A DNA stretch of 26,617 nt. It comes from an uncultured Bacilli bacterium (GTDB taxonomy: Bacteria > Bacillota_I > Bacilli_A > RF39 > UBA660). The notes under the pieces were generated by a model that saw only the letters and a list, made by a program, of their open reading frames with translations, did no database searches and was not told where the DNA came from. The number at the start of each line of letters is the position of its first letter. Position 1 is the first letter of the stretch. Below are positions 6,692 to 13,903 of the stretch, piece by piece. The stretch spans positions 1 through 26,617 of the forward strand of contig CAKPQS010000019.1 in the NCBI GenBank assembly GCA_934179675.1, written 5' to 3'. The position numbers and the translations under genes were made by a program.

Positions 6692-7279
6692 TTATTTATA
6701 ATTTTTCTTTCTATAAAAAATACTTAAAATTTTCGAAAAGCGATACAATATAATATCACTTTTTGCGATTGCATAACTTTTACATAATGCTTTCCCACCA
6801 ATTGTTAAAGCAGCAACTAATCCTGTAATTATAAGTGAAATTGGTACGAATAATGATACCTTATCAGTTAAGTTAGCAGCAATCATAGCACCTGCTGTAC
6901 CAGATAATATACCACATACATCACCGATAACATCATTACATAATGATGAAACTTTATCAGCATTTTTCTTTAATTTAGTTGCTATTAAACCAATTTTCAT
7001 TTTTCTTGTACTCATTGAATGAAATGGTTTTTCATCAGCCGCTGTTACAGCAACACCAATTATATCAAATATTACACCTAATATAATAAAAAATACTAAA
7101 ATAAATATGCTAAAAACTAAATTTGCATTTTCAAGTAATGACTCTGATAAAGCAGAAAAAAGCATAGAAAGAGAAAAAGCTATAATTGTTACTGTTAATA
7201 CCCATTTATAATTGATTTTTCGTTTTTTCTTTGTTTTTTTTATTTCTGTTTTAATTTTATTTATTTCATCCTTTTTCAT
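6692..7279 (-). CDS. Four-helix integral membrane protein of a conserved Firmicutes family; OapA candidate
   Basis: A 195-residue membrane protein with a strongly basic N-terminus (residues 1-25, cytoplasmic by the positive-inside rule). Predicted helices lie at about 26-46, 53-81, 115-137 and 142-165. Acidic residues sit in or beside helices (FDIIGVAVTAADE, D72/D82/E83; CNDVIGDVCG, D116/D120), flanking a conserved-looking KPFHSMSTRKMK loop. I recall close relatives in clostridia annotated loosely as CorB-like or hypothetical membrane proteins; a transport function is not shown. The start at ATG 7279 has AAAGGTG 6-8 nt upstream. It begins about 20 nt after the U-run ending the structured RNA on the same strand, so both may share the 7842-7870 promoter. 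That layout resembles OLE RNA and its membrane partner OapA, which would make this protein an RNA-binding membrane anchor (inference). Confidence 0.75.
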   Translation of the reverse strand: MKKDEINKIKTEIKKTKKKRKINYKWVLTVTIIAFSLSMLFSALSESLLENANLVFSIFILVFFIILGVIFDIIGVAVTAADEKPFHSMSTRKMKIGLIATKLKKNADKVSSLCNDVIGDVCGILSGTAGAMIAANLTDKVSLFVPISLIITGLVAALTIGGKALCKSYAIAKSDIILYRFSKILSIFYRKKNYK

Positions 7280-7297
7280 TTTTCACCTTTTAAATAT

Positions 7298-7836
7298 AAA
7301 AAAAAATGGCGTTTAAATAGTAAACTTTGCGTCTTAGGTCAAGTTGGATTTCCCTAAATTCTACATTTCGTTACCAAAGTGCGGTTCCCCTTTAAAGAAT
7401 TTAGTATAGTGTTTCCAGCTATACGACTTGATTGCCACTTAGTACACACTGCAATCCTATTTAAAAGCACTCTAGGAGATTTCCTCATACATTTTATGTT
7501 GTTATTATTCTTTTTTGCAAATATGGTTTCAAATTTCTATCCCCCATACTCACGCAAGACAGGCTACGCTACTCGTAGTATATCCACATAGTAGGTTATC
7601 ATCTAAACCGTAGAAAGTACATCAACTGTTGTGTATAGTCTTTCCACGTATTTAGGTCTCTATAACAATTGGGTCAGGTCTATATGCCATTATAGATGCC
7701 CAATTATCTACCTTCCAGCATCCACCCCAAACTGGGCGTAAGAAGCAAACACAAGAAGTTTCACAGGTATGCCCTTTCACGGATTTTTAGGCCCGTTTTC
7801 ATAGCAAATAAAACGACTAGAATAATGTGCCATCGA
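7298..7836 (-). ncRNA. Large structured non-coding RNA (about 540 nt), OLE-like candidate
   Basis: No reading frame of family-like quality exists here; all minus frames have many stops. Four 60-nt rows I counted average about 40% GC, against about 27% in the adjacent dehydrogenase. Inverted repeats are dense: 7354-7361/7397-7404 (8 bp perfect), 7405-7409/7419-7423, 7430-7435/7451-7456 (6 bp), 7564-7568/7574-7578, an interrupted 12-bp stem at 7613-7644, a two-part 13-bp stem at 7667-7673/7699-7705 with 7679-7684/7691-7696, and 7794-7799/7810-7815. A perfect-consensus promoter precedes it, and nine Us at 7306-7298 end it. RNase P, tmRNA, SRP and 6S are excluded by size or missing conserved blocks. 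A downstream membrane-protein gene on the same strand makes OLE RNA the best-fitting known class; ROOL, GOLLD or a new class remain possible. Confidence 0.72.
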
Positions 7837-7841
7837 TTAAA

Positions 7842-7870
7842 ATTATACAATATTTTATTAATTTTGTCAA
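7842..7870 (-). promoter_or_regulatory. Consensus promoter of the large structured RNA
   Basis: On the minus strand TTGACA (7870-7865), exactly 17 bp, then TATAAT (7847-7842). Both hexamers are perfect sigma-A consensus, and no ribosome binding site or start codon with a worthwhile frame follows. Transcription would begin near 7836. It lies 67 bp past the stop of the dehydrogenase gene. Confidence 0.9.
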
Positions 7871-7936
7871 ATCAAATATATTTACTATATATTATGATAA
7901 TATTTTAAAATTATGTATTTATTAAATCTATTTTAA

Positions 7937-8689
7937 TTAACTTTCTTTTTTTGTTTGAATTTTATATGCAATTTTTCTTACTAAACTTCTAGGAAGAAGT
8001 CTTAAAATAAATACACCAATTTTTATTTTGAAGCCAGGAATAATTATAACTTTTTTCTTGAACATTTCCTTCACTGCATATTTAGCAACATCATAGCTTT
8101 CAAGTGAATCCAAATTAAATGATACTCCTGCAACTTTATTAAAATTCGTACTAACAGGTCCAGGACATAATGCGCCAATATAGACATTTTTCTTTTTTCT
8201 TCTTAATTCTTCATTAATAGATTCTGTTAAATGTAACACATAAGCTTTTGTAGAATAATATGTTGCCATTAAAGGTCCTGGCATAAAAGCTGCTGATGAA
8301 GCAACATTTAAAATATATCCTTTATCTTTTTTTACAAAATCTTTTAAAAATAATTTAGTCAATGTATGAACAGTTTTAATATTAAGTTCAATCATATCCA
8401 ATTCTTTATCTAATTTTGTATTTGTGAATTCACCAAATAAACCAAATCCAGCATTATTTATTAAAATATCAATATTTTTTTTCTTAACTAAATTATATAA
8501 TTCAGTACAATTATAAGTAGATGAAATATCCATTGAAATTATTTCAATATTTGTTTTTAATTCTTTTGCTAGTTGATCCATTTTTTTCTTATTTCGCGCA
8601 ACTAATATTAAATCATATCCTTTATCACTTAATATTCGTGCTATATCTGCACCTATTCCAGAACTTGCACCTGTTATTAAAGCTGTCAT
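7937..8689 (-). CDS. Short-chain dehydrogenase/reductase (SDR family)
   Basis: A 250-residue cytoplasmic NAD(P)-dependent oxidoreductase of the classical SDR type. The cofactor motif is TGASSGIG near residues 6-13; an Arg in LILVARNKKK after the second strand suggests NADP preference. DIS (about 57-59) and NNAGFG (about 84-89) follow. The catalytic set is the Ser of NVASSAAF and Tyr/Lys in YYSTKAY, then the CPGPVSTNF loop. It is closest in pattern to DltE/YqjQ-like enzymes; the substrate is unknown. The start at ATG 8689 is preferred over ATG 8704 because GGTGAT lies just upstream of 8689, while the farther ATG has only Ts before it. An extended -10 (TGTTATAAT, box 8715-8710) and a palindrome at 8744-8760 lie upstream, giving it its own transcript after the ribosomal operon. 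Confidence 0.88.
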   Translation of the reverse strand: MTALITGASSGIGADIARILSDKGYDLILVARNKKKMDQLAKELKTNIEIISMDISSTYNCTELYNLVKKKNIDILINNAGFGLFGEFTNTKLDKELDMIELNIKTVHTLTKLFLKDFVKKDKGYILNVASSAAFMPGPLMATYYSTKAYVLHLTESINEELRRKKKNVYIGALCPGPVSTNFNKVAGVSFNLDSLESYDVAKYAVKEMFKKKVIIIPGFKIKIGVFILRLLPRSLVRKIAYKIQTKKES

Positions 8690-8743
8690 GTAATCACCAT
8701 CCAAAAAAAATTATAACACATTTTGCTTTTTATTAATATTATT

Positions 8744-8760
8744 TTATCAAAATTTGATAA
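8744..8760. repeat. Perfect 17-bp palindrome upstream of the dehydrogenase gene
   Basis: TTATCAAA, a central A, TTTGATAA. It sits 29 bp upstream of the extended -10 of the dehydrogenase promoter and just beyond the rplQ terminator. It may be an operator or a second, weak terminator on either strand (Ts follow on the plus strand). Confidence 0.5.
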
Positions 8761-8766
8761 TTTTTT

Positions 8767-8790
8767 AAAAAAGAAGGCTTATTTGCCTTC
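8767..8790 (-). terminator. Terminator of the S10-spc-alpha operon
   Basis: On the minus strand GAAGGC (8790-8785) pairs with GCCTTC (8778-8773) around a 6-nt loop that contains the rplQ stop codon, and six or more Ts follow. The 5' arm encodes the last Glu-Gly of L17. It closes the 14-kb ribosomal transcript. Confidence 0.9.
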
Positions 8791-9126
8791 TACTAACTCT
8801 AATATAACCATTAAAGCATCGTCACCTTGACGGTTATCTAATTTTAATATTCTTGTATATCCACCATTTCTCTCTGCATAACGAGGAGCTAGTACATCGA
8901 ATACTTTTTTAACTGCTTCATTATCGTTATGTAAGAAAGCTAATGCTTTTCTTCTTGATACTAAAGAACCATTTTTACCATAAGTAATCATTTTGTCAAC
9001 AAATTTGCGAACTTCTTTAGCTCTAGTTTCTGTTGTTTCAATTCTTTCATTCATGATAAGATCTTTAGTTAAGTTAGCAAGCATACTTCTTCTATGCTTG
9101 TTTGTACGACCTAATTTTCTATACAT
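8779..9126 (-). CDS. rplQ: 50S ribosomal protein L17
   Basis: A 115-residue bacterial L17, which binds 23S rRNA on the solvent side near the tunnel exit. The family signature is clear: MYRKLGRTNKHRRSMLANL at the start, ETTETRAKEVRKFVDKMITY in the middle and the closing YTRILKLDNRQGDDALM. The length is normal for Firmicutes. A GAGG-type ribosome binding site precedes ATG 9126, 14 bp after rpoA. It is the last gene of the alpha operon, and its stop codon lies within the terminator hairpin. Confidence 0.98.
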   Translation of the reverse strand: MYRKLGRTNKHRRSMLANLTKDLIMNERIETTETRAKEVRKFVDKMITYGKNGSLVSRRKALAFLHNDNEAVKKVFDVLAPRYAERNGGYTRILKLDNRQGDDALMVILELVEGK

Positions 9127-9140
9127 TTTATTCCTCCTTG

Positions 9141-10091
9141 TTAGTCTTCTTCGCGGAATTTAAGTCCCATATCTTTAATTTTATCAATAACTTCTTTTAA
9201 AGATTTTTTACCTAAATTACGAATCTTCATCATTTCTAATTCTGATTTTTCTGTTAAATCACCAAGTGTATTAATGCCCGCTCTTTTCAAACAATTGTAA
9301 GCACGAACAGAAAAGTCTAAATCATCAATAGAAGTTTCAAGTTTCTTTAGTTTTGTATCTTCTTGTTTAGCATTCATAATACCAGTTGTATCAGCAATTT
9401 CATTAATATCAGCTACGATACGTAAATGTTCGATAATGATTTTAGCACTAAGTGCCATAGCTTCTTCAGGTTTAAAAGCACCATTTGTAGCAACATTCAT
9501 TATCAATTTATCATAATTAGAATCTTGACCAACACGGGCAGTTTCTATTTCATAACTAATTCTCTCAATTGGTGAGAATGAAGAATCCATTGGAATATAT
9601 CCAACTTTTCTACCCTCGATATATTTTTTATTATCATTAGCTAAAACATATCCACGACCATTAGCAACAACTAATTCCATTGAAAGTTTGCCACCTTTAG
9701 CAAGCGTTGCAATTTCTTGATCAGGATTAACAATTTCAATATCTTCATCATGTTCAATACTACGAGCAGTAACTAATCCTTCTTCACTTGCTTCTAAGTG
9801 CATCATTTTTACTTCATCACTATTATTTTTAACAACAACATTTTTTAAATTTAAAATAATAGCAGTTACATCTTCAATTACGCCATCGATTGCTTGGAAT
9901 TCATGCATAACTCCATCAATCCAAACTGCAACAATTGCAGAACCAGGCATACTTGATAACATTACTCTTCTTAATGCATTACCAATTGTAGTACCAAAAC
10001 CTCTTTCTAAAGGTTCTAGTTCAAATTTACCGAAATTATTTTTTTCTTCATATTCAGTAATTTTATAAAGTGGTTTTTCAAAATTTAACAT
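9141..10091 (-). CDS. rpoA: DNA-directed RNA polymerase subunit alpha
   Basis: A 316-residue alpha subunit. The N-terminal dimerisation and beta/beta'-binding domain begins LNFEKPLYKITEYEE and contains EPLERGFGTTIGNALRR and the GRGYV segment. A linker near 230-250 leads to the C-terminal domain (LDFSVRAYNCLKRAGINTLG ... KIRNLGKKSLKEV), which contacts UP elements and activators. The start is ATG 10091, preceded by AAAGGAG. A longer in-frame opening to 10145 would overlap rpsK, and its extra 18 residues are unlike alpha. It lies between rpsK and rplQ, as in all Firmicutes alpha operons, tying polymerase supply to ribosome production. Confidence 0.98.
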   Translation of the reverse strand: MLNFEKPLYKITEYEEKNNFGKFELEPLERGFGTTIGNALRRVMLSSMPGSAIVAVWIDGVMHEFQAIDGVIEDVTAIILNLKNVVVKNNSDEVKMMHLEASEEGLVTARSIEHDEDIEIVNPDQEIATLAKGGKLSMELVVANGRGYVLANDNKKYIEGRKVGYIPMDSSFSPIERISYEIETARVGQDSNYDKLIMNVATNGAFKPEEAMALSAKIIIEHLRIVADINEIADTTGIMNAKQEDTKLKKLETSIDDLDFSVRAYNCLKRAGINTLGDLTEKSELEMMKIRNLGKKSLKEVIDKIKDMGLKFREED

Positions 10092-10110
10092 TAAACAACA
10101 CTCCTTTTCT

Positions 10111-10494
10111 CTATCCACGAGGACGCTTTGGTGGTCTGCAACCATTATGAGGTATTGGTGTAATATCAGTTATTGATGTAATTTCAAGACCTGCTGTTTG
10201 TAATGAACGAATTGCTGTCTCACGACCTGAGCCTAATCCTTTTACATATACTTCGACTTTTTTCATTCCCATATCAACAGCAGCACGACCAGCAGCTTCT
10301 GCAGCCATACCAGCAGCAAATGGAGTTGATTTTTTGCTTCCTTTAAATCCTAAAGTTCCAGCAGATGCCCAACTAGCAGCATTTCCTTCAGCATCACACA
10401 ATGTAACAATTGTGTTATTGAAAGTTGATTTTATATATGCTTTACCTTCAGGTATATTTTTCTTAACTTTACGTTTTCTTGCTTTGTAAGCCAT
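10111..10494 (-). CDS. rpsK: 30S ribosomal protein S11
   Basis: A 127-residue S11, which sits on the 30S platform next to the mRNA exit and E site. Motifs are the basic N-terminus KARKRKVKKN, AYIKSTFNNTIVTL, GFKGSKKSTPFAA, VKGLGSGRETAIRSL and the conserved end TPIPHNGCRPPKRPRG. The Asn-Gly in PHNGCRP, which can form an isoaspartate in other bacteria, is present. GGAGG precedes the start; rpsM lies 17 bp upstream. Confidence 0.98.
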   Translation of the reverse strand: MAYKARKRKVKKNIPEGKAYIKSTFNNTIVTLCDAEGNAASWASAGTLGFKGSKKSTPFAAGMAAEAAGRAAVDMGMKKVEVYVKGLGSGRETAIRSLQTAGLEITSITDITPIPHNGCRPPKRPRG

Positions 10495-10511
10495 AATTAA
10501 CCTCCTTTAGA

Positions 10512-10880
10512 TTAGTTTTTCTTCTTATTAGCAACGACTTTACCTTTACCCTTACGAGTTCTAGCATTACGGTTTGTTCTTTGTCCTCTTACAGGTAAAC
10601 CTTTTTTATGACGAATTCCTTGATATGAATTAATTTCCATTTTAGTCTTAATATTCATATTTACTTCACGTCTTAAGTCACCTTCAGTTAAATATTTATT
10701 TACTTCATCACGAAGAGCGGCAACTTGTTCATTTGTTAAGTCTTTTGCTCTTATATTTTCATCAACGCCAGCATCTTTACATATAGTAGTAGCTAAACTT
10801 CTACCTATTCCATAGATATAAGTTAAAGCGATGACAGTTCTTTTATTATTTGGTATATCTACACCTTTAATACGTGCCAT
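10512..10880 (-). CDS. rpsM: 30S ribosomal protein S13
   Basis: A 122-residue S13 of the 30S head, contacting the P-site tRNA and forming intersubunit bridges with the 50S. The N-terminal ARIKGVDIPNNKRTVIALTY and helix-hairpin-helix part (IYGIGRSLATTICKDAGV) and the basic tail (YQGIRHKKGLPVRGQRTNRN, then KGKGKVVANKKKN) are typical. An AGGAGGG-type ribosome binding site precedes ATG 10880; rpmJ ends 14 bp upstream. Confidence 0.98.
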   Translation of the reverse strand: MARIKGVDIPNNKRTVIALTYIYGIGRSLATTICKDAGVDENIRAKDLTNEQVAALRDEVNKYLTEGDLRREVNMNIKTKMEINSYQGIRHKKGLPVRGQRTNRNARTRKGKGKVVANKKKN

Positions 10881-10894
10881 TTAAGACCCTCCTT

Positions 10895-11008
10895 CTAACC
10901 TTGTCTTTGCTTATGCTTTGGATTTGTACAAATTACATATACACGTCCATTACGTTTAATTATTTTACATTTTTCGCATCTTTTTTTTACTGATGGTTTA
11001 ATTACCAT
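10895..11008 (-). CDS. rpmJ: 50S ribosomal protein L36 (zinc-ribbon form)
   Basis: A 37-residue protein: MVIKPSVKKRCEKCKIIKRN, then GRVYVICTNPKHKQRQG. The metal ligands Cys11, Cys14, Cys27 and His32 are all kept, so this is the zinc-binding form of L36, a small rRNA-packing protein of the 50S. GGAGGGATATT lies before the ATG at 11008. Its place between infA and rpsM is the standard one. Confidence 0.97.
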   Translation of the reverse strand: MVIKPSVKKRCEKCKIIKRNGRVYVICTNPKHKQRQG

Positions 11009-11018
11009 AATATCCCTC

Positions 11019-11234
11019 CTACTTTCTATAGGTTATGCGCCCACGTGTTAAGTCATATGGTGATAATTCTATTGTAACTGTATCGCCTAGTGAAATGTGA
11101 ATGAAATTCATTCGCATTTTACCAGAAACGTGGGCCGTTACAGTGTGTTTATTTTTAAGTTCAACTTTGAACTCTCCATTTGGCAATACTTCAACTATTT
11201 TTCCTTCTGTTTCAATTATGTCATCTTTTGCCAT
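11019..11234 (-). CDS. infA: Translation initiation factor IF-1
   Basis: A 71-residue single S1/OB-fold protein that binds the 30S A site during initiation. Signature stretches are AKDDIIETEGKIVEVLPNGE, FKVELKNKHTVTAHVSGKMR and ITYRK at the end. It lies 4 bp after map, without an independent promoter that I can see; a GAGGTGA sequence serves as ribosome binding site within the end of map. Confidence 0.98.
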   Translation of the reverse strand: MAKDDIIETEGKIVEVLPNGEFKVELKNKHTVTAHVSGKMRMNFIHISLGDTVTIELSPYDLTRGRITYRK

Positions 11235-11238
11235 ATAA

Positions 11239-11985
11239 TCACCTCTTTGTTAATATTTCATAGCCATCACTCGTAACTAGTACAGTGTGCTCAAAGTGTG
11301 CGGATGGTTTACCATCTGCAGTTATAACTGTCCAATCATCTTCTAGTAAATATACTCTACTTGTACCTAGATTTAACATTGGTTCAACAGCTATTGTCAT
11401 ACCAGCTTTTAATATTGGTCCTTTATCTTTTTTTCCATAATTTGGTACATCAGGTTCTTCATGAACATCAGTTCCAACACCGTGACCAACTAGCTCTCTA
11501 ACAATACCTAAATTATATTTTTTTGCATAAGTCTCAATAGCATTACTAACTTCACCTAATTTAACTCCATCTCTGATTTTACTTAAACCAGCAAATAAAG
11601 CTCCTTCAGTATGTCTCATTAAGTATGCTTTTTCACTACTTATTTTACCAACAGCATAAGTCCATGCAGAATCCCCATGGTATCCTTTATAACAAGCACC
11701 AATATCAACAGATATAATATCGCCGTCTTTTAATTTGTAACCATTTGGGATTCCGTGAACTACTTTGTCGTTTACAGACGTACAAATAGATGTAGGATAT
11801 CCTTCATAATTTTTAAACGAAGGATAAGCATTTTTTGATCTAATGTACGCTTCTGCTAGATCATCTAGCTCTTTAGTTGTAACTCCAGGTTTAATAAATT
11901 TTTTCAAATAATTATGAGTATCGCCAACTATTTGTCCTGCAATACGCATAAGTTCTATTTGTTCTGGAGTTTTAATTGTTATCAT
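11239..11985 (-). CDS. map: Methionine aminopeptidase, type I
   Basis: A 248-residue dinuclear-metal peptidase that removes the initiator Met from nascent proteins. The conserved ligands are visible: Asp in SVDIGACYKG, Asp in YHGDSAWTYAVG, His in VGHGVGTDVHEEP, Glu in IAVEPMLNLG and Glu in HFEHTVLVT; the substrate-positioning His is in KVVHGIPNGYKL. It has no N-terminal zinc extension, so it is the short type Ia enzyme. The start at ATG 11985 overlaps the end of adk by 14 bp, implying translational coupling. Confidence 0.97.
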   Translation of the reverse strand: MITIKTPEQIELMRIAGQIVGDTHNYLKKFIKPGVTTKELDDLAEAYIRSKNAYPSFKNYEGYPTSICTSVNDKVVHGIPNGYKLKDGDIISVDIGACYKGYHGDSAWTYAVGKISSEKAYLMRHTEGALFAGLSKIRDGVKLGEVSNAIETYAKKYNLGIVRELVGHGVGTDVHEEPDVPNYGKKDKGPILKAGMTIAVEPMLNLGTSRVYLLEDDWTVITADGKPSAHFEHTVLVTSDGYEILTKR

Positions 11986-12634
11986 TATTTAAAATCCTTT
12001 CGACTTGTAAATCAGTATGTTCTTTAGATATTGAACTATCAACAGTTTTTAACAAACCTTTTGCTTTATAATAATCAATTAATTTTGATGTTTTATCAAC
12101 ATAAGTATTAAATCTTTCATCAAATGTACTTGCTGTGTCATCACTTCTTTTATAAAGTGCAACATGACAAGTATCACATATTCCATCCATTTGTGGTTTT
12201 AAACCATCTACCAATGTATTATAAACTTTACCACATTTAGGGCATGAAATACGACCAACTATTCTATTTCTAGCAGTTTCTCTATCAATATTCATATATA
12301 TTACTGTTCCTATTTCTTTATCAATACCTTTTAACATATTTTCATATATTCTAGCTTGCATAACAGTTCTAGGAAATCCATCTAATATATAACCATCTTT
12401 ACAATCATCTTCAAGAATTCTTTCTCTTAATAGTTTTACTACTACATCGTCATCAACTAAAGAACCATGCTCAAGTTGTTCTTTAATTTCTAATCCTTCT
12501 TCAGTATCAGATTGAGCAGCTTTTCTTAATAAATCACCTGTTGAGATATGTGGAATATGGTATCTTTCTTTTAATATAGCAGCTTCTGTGCCTTTACCAG
12601 CAGCAGGAGGTGCGATTAAAATAATACTTTTCAT
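11972..12634 (-). CDS. adk: Adenylate kinase, zinc-lid form, with atypical P-loop
   Basis: A 220-residue enzyme catalysing ATP + AMP = 2 ADP in the cytosol. NMP-binding parts are HISTGDLLRKAAQ and GYILDGFPRTVMQA. The lid is long and carries four Cys (CPKCGKVYN, CDTCHVALYKR) that should bind zinc, as in Gram-positive Adk. The phosphate loop reads APPAAGKGT instead of the usual GxPGAGKGT: the first and fourth Gly of the loop are Ala, while the GKGT core is kept. The rest of the protein is intact and the gene sits in its standard place, so it is probably active. The ATG overlaps the secY TGA (ATGA). Confidence 0.95.
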   Translation of the reverse strand: MKSIILIAPPAAGKGTEAAILKERYHIPHISTGDLLRKAAQSDTEEGLEIKEQLEHGSLVDDDVVVKLLRERILEDDCKDGYILDGFPRTVMQARIYENMLKGIDKEIGTVIYMNIDRETARNRIVGRISCPKCGKVYNTLVDGLKPQMDGICDTCHVALYKRSDDTASTFDERFNTYVDKTSKLIDYYKAKGLLKTVDSSISKEHTDLQVERILNNDNN

Positions 12635-13902
12635 CTTCTTCTTCCCTTCTGATAATTCTTACTAACTATTTCACTTTCTATTTGTTTATAAGTTTCAAGT
12701 GCTACACCTACAGCAATTAATAATCCTGTTCCTCCTAATGAGATATTAGAATCACTAATTTTAGTTACAGCAGTAAATAATATAGGAATTGCTGCTAAAA
12801 CTGCAAGTGATAATGTACCTACTAAAGTAATTCTTTTTAATACATCATTAATATACTTTGTAGTATTTTCACCAGGTCTTACTCCTGGTATATAACCACC
12901 ATTTTTTTGTAAATTTTCAGCAACATCTTTTGGTTTTAATTGAATGTAGAATGTATAGAAATATCCAAAAGCTATAATCAATGTCATATAAAGAATAAAA
13001 CCTGTAACACTATTATAAGATATCCAATTTTCATAAAATTTAGTAAATCCAGGTTTGTTAATTGCACCTGCTATCATTCCTGGTATAGAAATAAATGCTG
13101 ATGCAAGGATAACTGGCATAACGCCTGCTGAATTTAATTTAAATGGTATATAGTTATCTTTTGTAAATACTGAACCTGATTTATTTGAATATTGAATAGT
13201 AACTCTTCTTTCGGCATTATCAACAAATATAATTCCGATTATAATTAAGAAATATAAAAGTATAAATACTATGAATAATACTATTCCCCAAATATTTCCA
13301 AAAGTTCCACTAGTTATAAAACTTTTATATGCTCCAATAAATGTAGATGGTAAGCTAGCAACAATACCAGCCATAATTAATAATGACATACCATTTCCTA
13401 CACCTTTACTAGTCATTTGGTCACTCATCCATAATAGGAATGCAGTACCTGCAGTTAAAACTAATGAATATAGTAAATAATCAGTTGGTCCAGCTGTTTT
13501 ACCTAAATACATGAATGAATATAAATATCCTTGTGCAAATGCTAAAGCAATACCCATTATTCTTGTAATTTTATTTAATTTTTGTCTTCCCGTGTATCCT
13601 TCTTTTGCTAAATCAGAGAAATATGGAATTATATCCATTTCCAAAAATTGAACAATAATAGATGCCGATATGTATGGCATAACACCTAGTGCAAATATTG
13701 AAAAATTGCCAAGTGATCCACCATTCATAACGTTGAAAAATTCAAAAAATCCTAAATTTCCTGTTAGTTGTACCTTTGGTATTCCTGGTACAACAATAGC
13801 TTTACCTATAACAAATACTAATAAACATGATAGAGTGAAAAGAATTCTTTTCCTTAAGTCTTTATGTTTAGGGCTAAATATTTGCTTAATATTCGCAAAC
13901 AT
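12631..13902 (-). CDS. secY: Protein translocase subunit SecY
   Basis: The channel-forming subunit of the SecYEG translocon in the cytoplasmic membrane: 423 residues, ten predicted membrane helices. Family motifs are the N-terminal FSPKHKDLRKRILFTLSCLL, the plug region after the first helix (LGFFEFFNVMNGGSLGNFSI), ALGVMPYISASIIVQ, GNGMSLLIMAGI, the cytosolic loop with RRVTIQYS and FKLNSAGVMPVI, the KPKDVAENLQKNGGYIPGVR loop that contacts SecA and the ribosome, and SLGGTGLLIAVGVALETYKQ. It begins 1 bp after rplO and shares an ATGA overlap with adk; this is the conserved spc-operon position. Confidence 0.98.
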   Translation of the reverse strand: MFANIKQIFSPKHKDLRKRILFTLSCLLVFVIGKAIVVPGIPKVQLTGNLGFFEFFNVMNGGSLGNFSIFALGVMPYISASIIVQFLEMDIIPYFSDLAKEGYTGRQKLNKITRIMGIALAFAQGYLYSFMYLGKTAGPTDYLLYSLVLTAGTAFLLWMSDQMTSKGVGNGMSLLIMAGIVASLPSTFIGAYKSFITSGTFGNIWGIVLFIVFILLYFLIIIGIIFVDNAERRVTIQYSNKSGSVFTKDNYIPFKLNSAGVMPVILASAFISIPGMIAGAINKPGFTKFYENWISYNSVTGFILYMTLIIAFGYFYTFYIQLKPKDVAENLQKNGGYIPGVRPGENTTKYINDVLKRITLVGTLSLAVLAAIPILFTAVTKISDSNISLGGTGLLIAVGVALETYKQIESEIVSKNYQKGRRR

Positions 13903-13903
13903 A

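Noticed and set aside
7298..7836. RNase P RNA, tmRNA or group II intron as identity of the large RNA
   Set aside because: The conserved RNase P blocks (GAGGAAAGTCC near the 5' end, ACAGAA near the 3' end), the tmRNA tRNA-like ends and an intron domain V are not found; a partial GAGGAAATCTCC match lies near the wrong end.
7379..7908. Two plus-strand frames of about 70 codons inside the structured RNA region
   Set aside because: No ribosome binding sites, no family resemblance, atypical residue composition; the sequence is better explained by RNA folding on the other strand.
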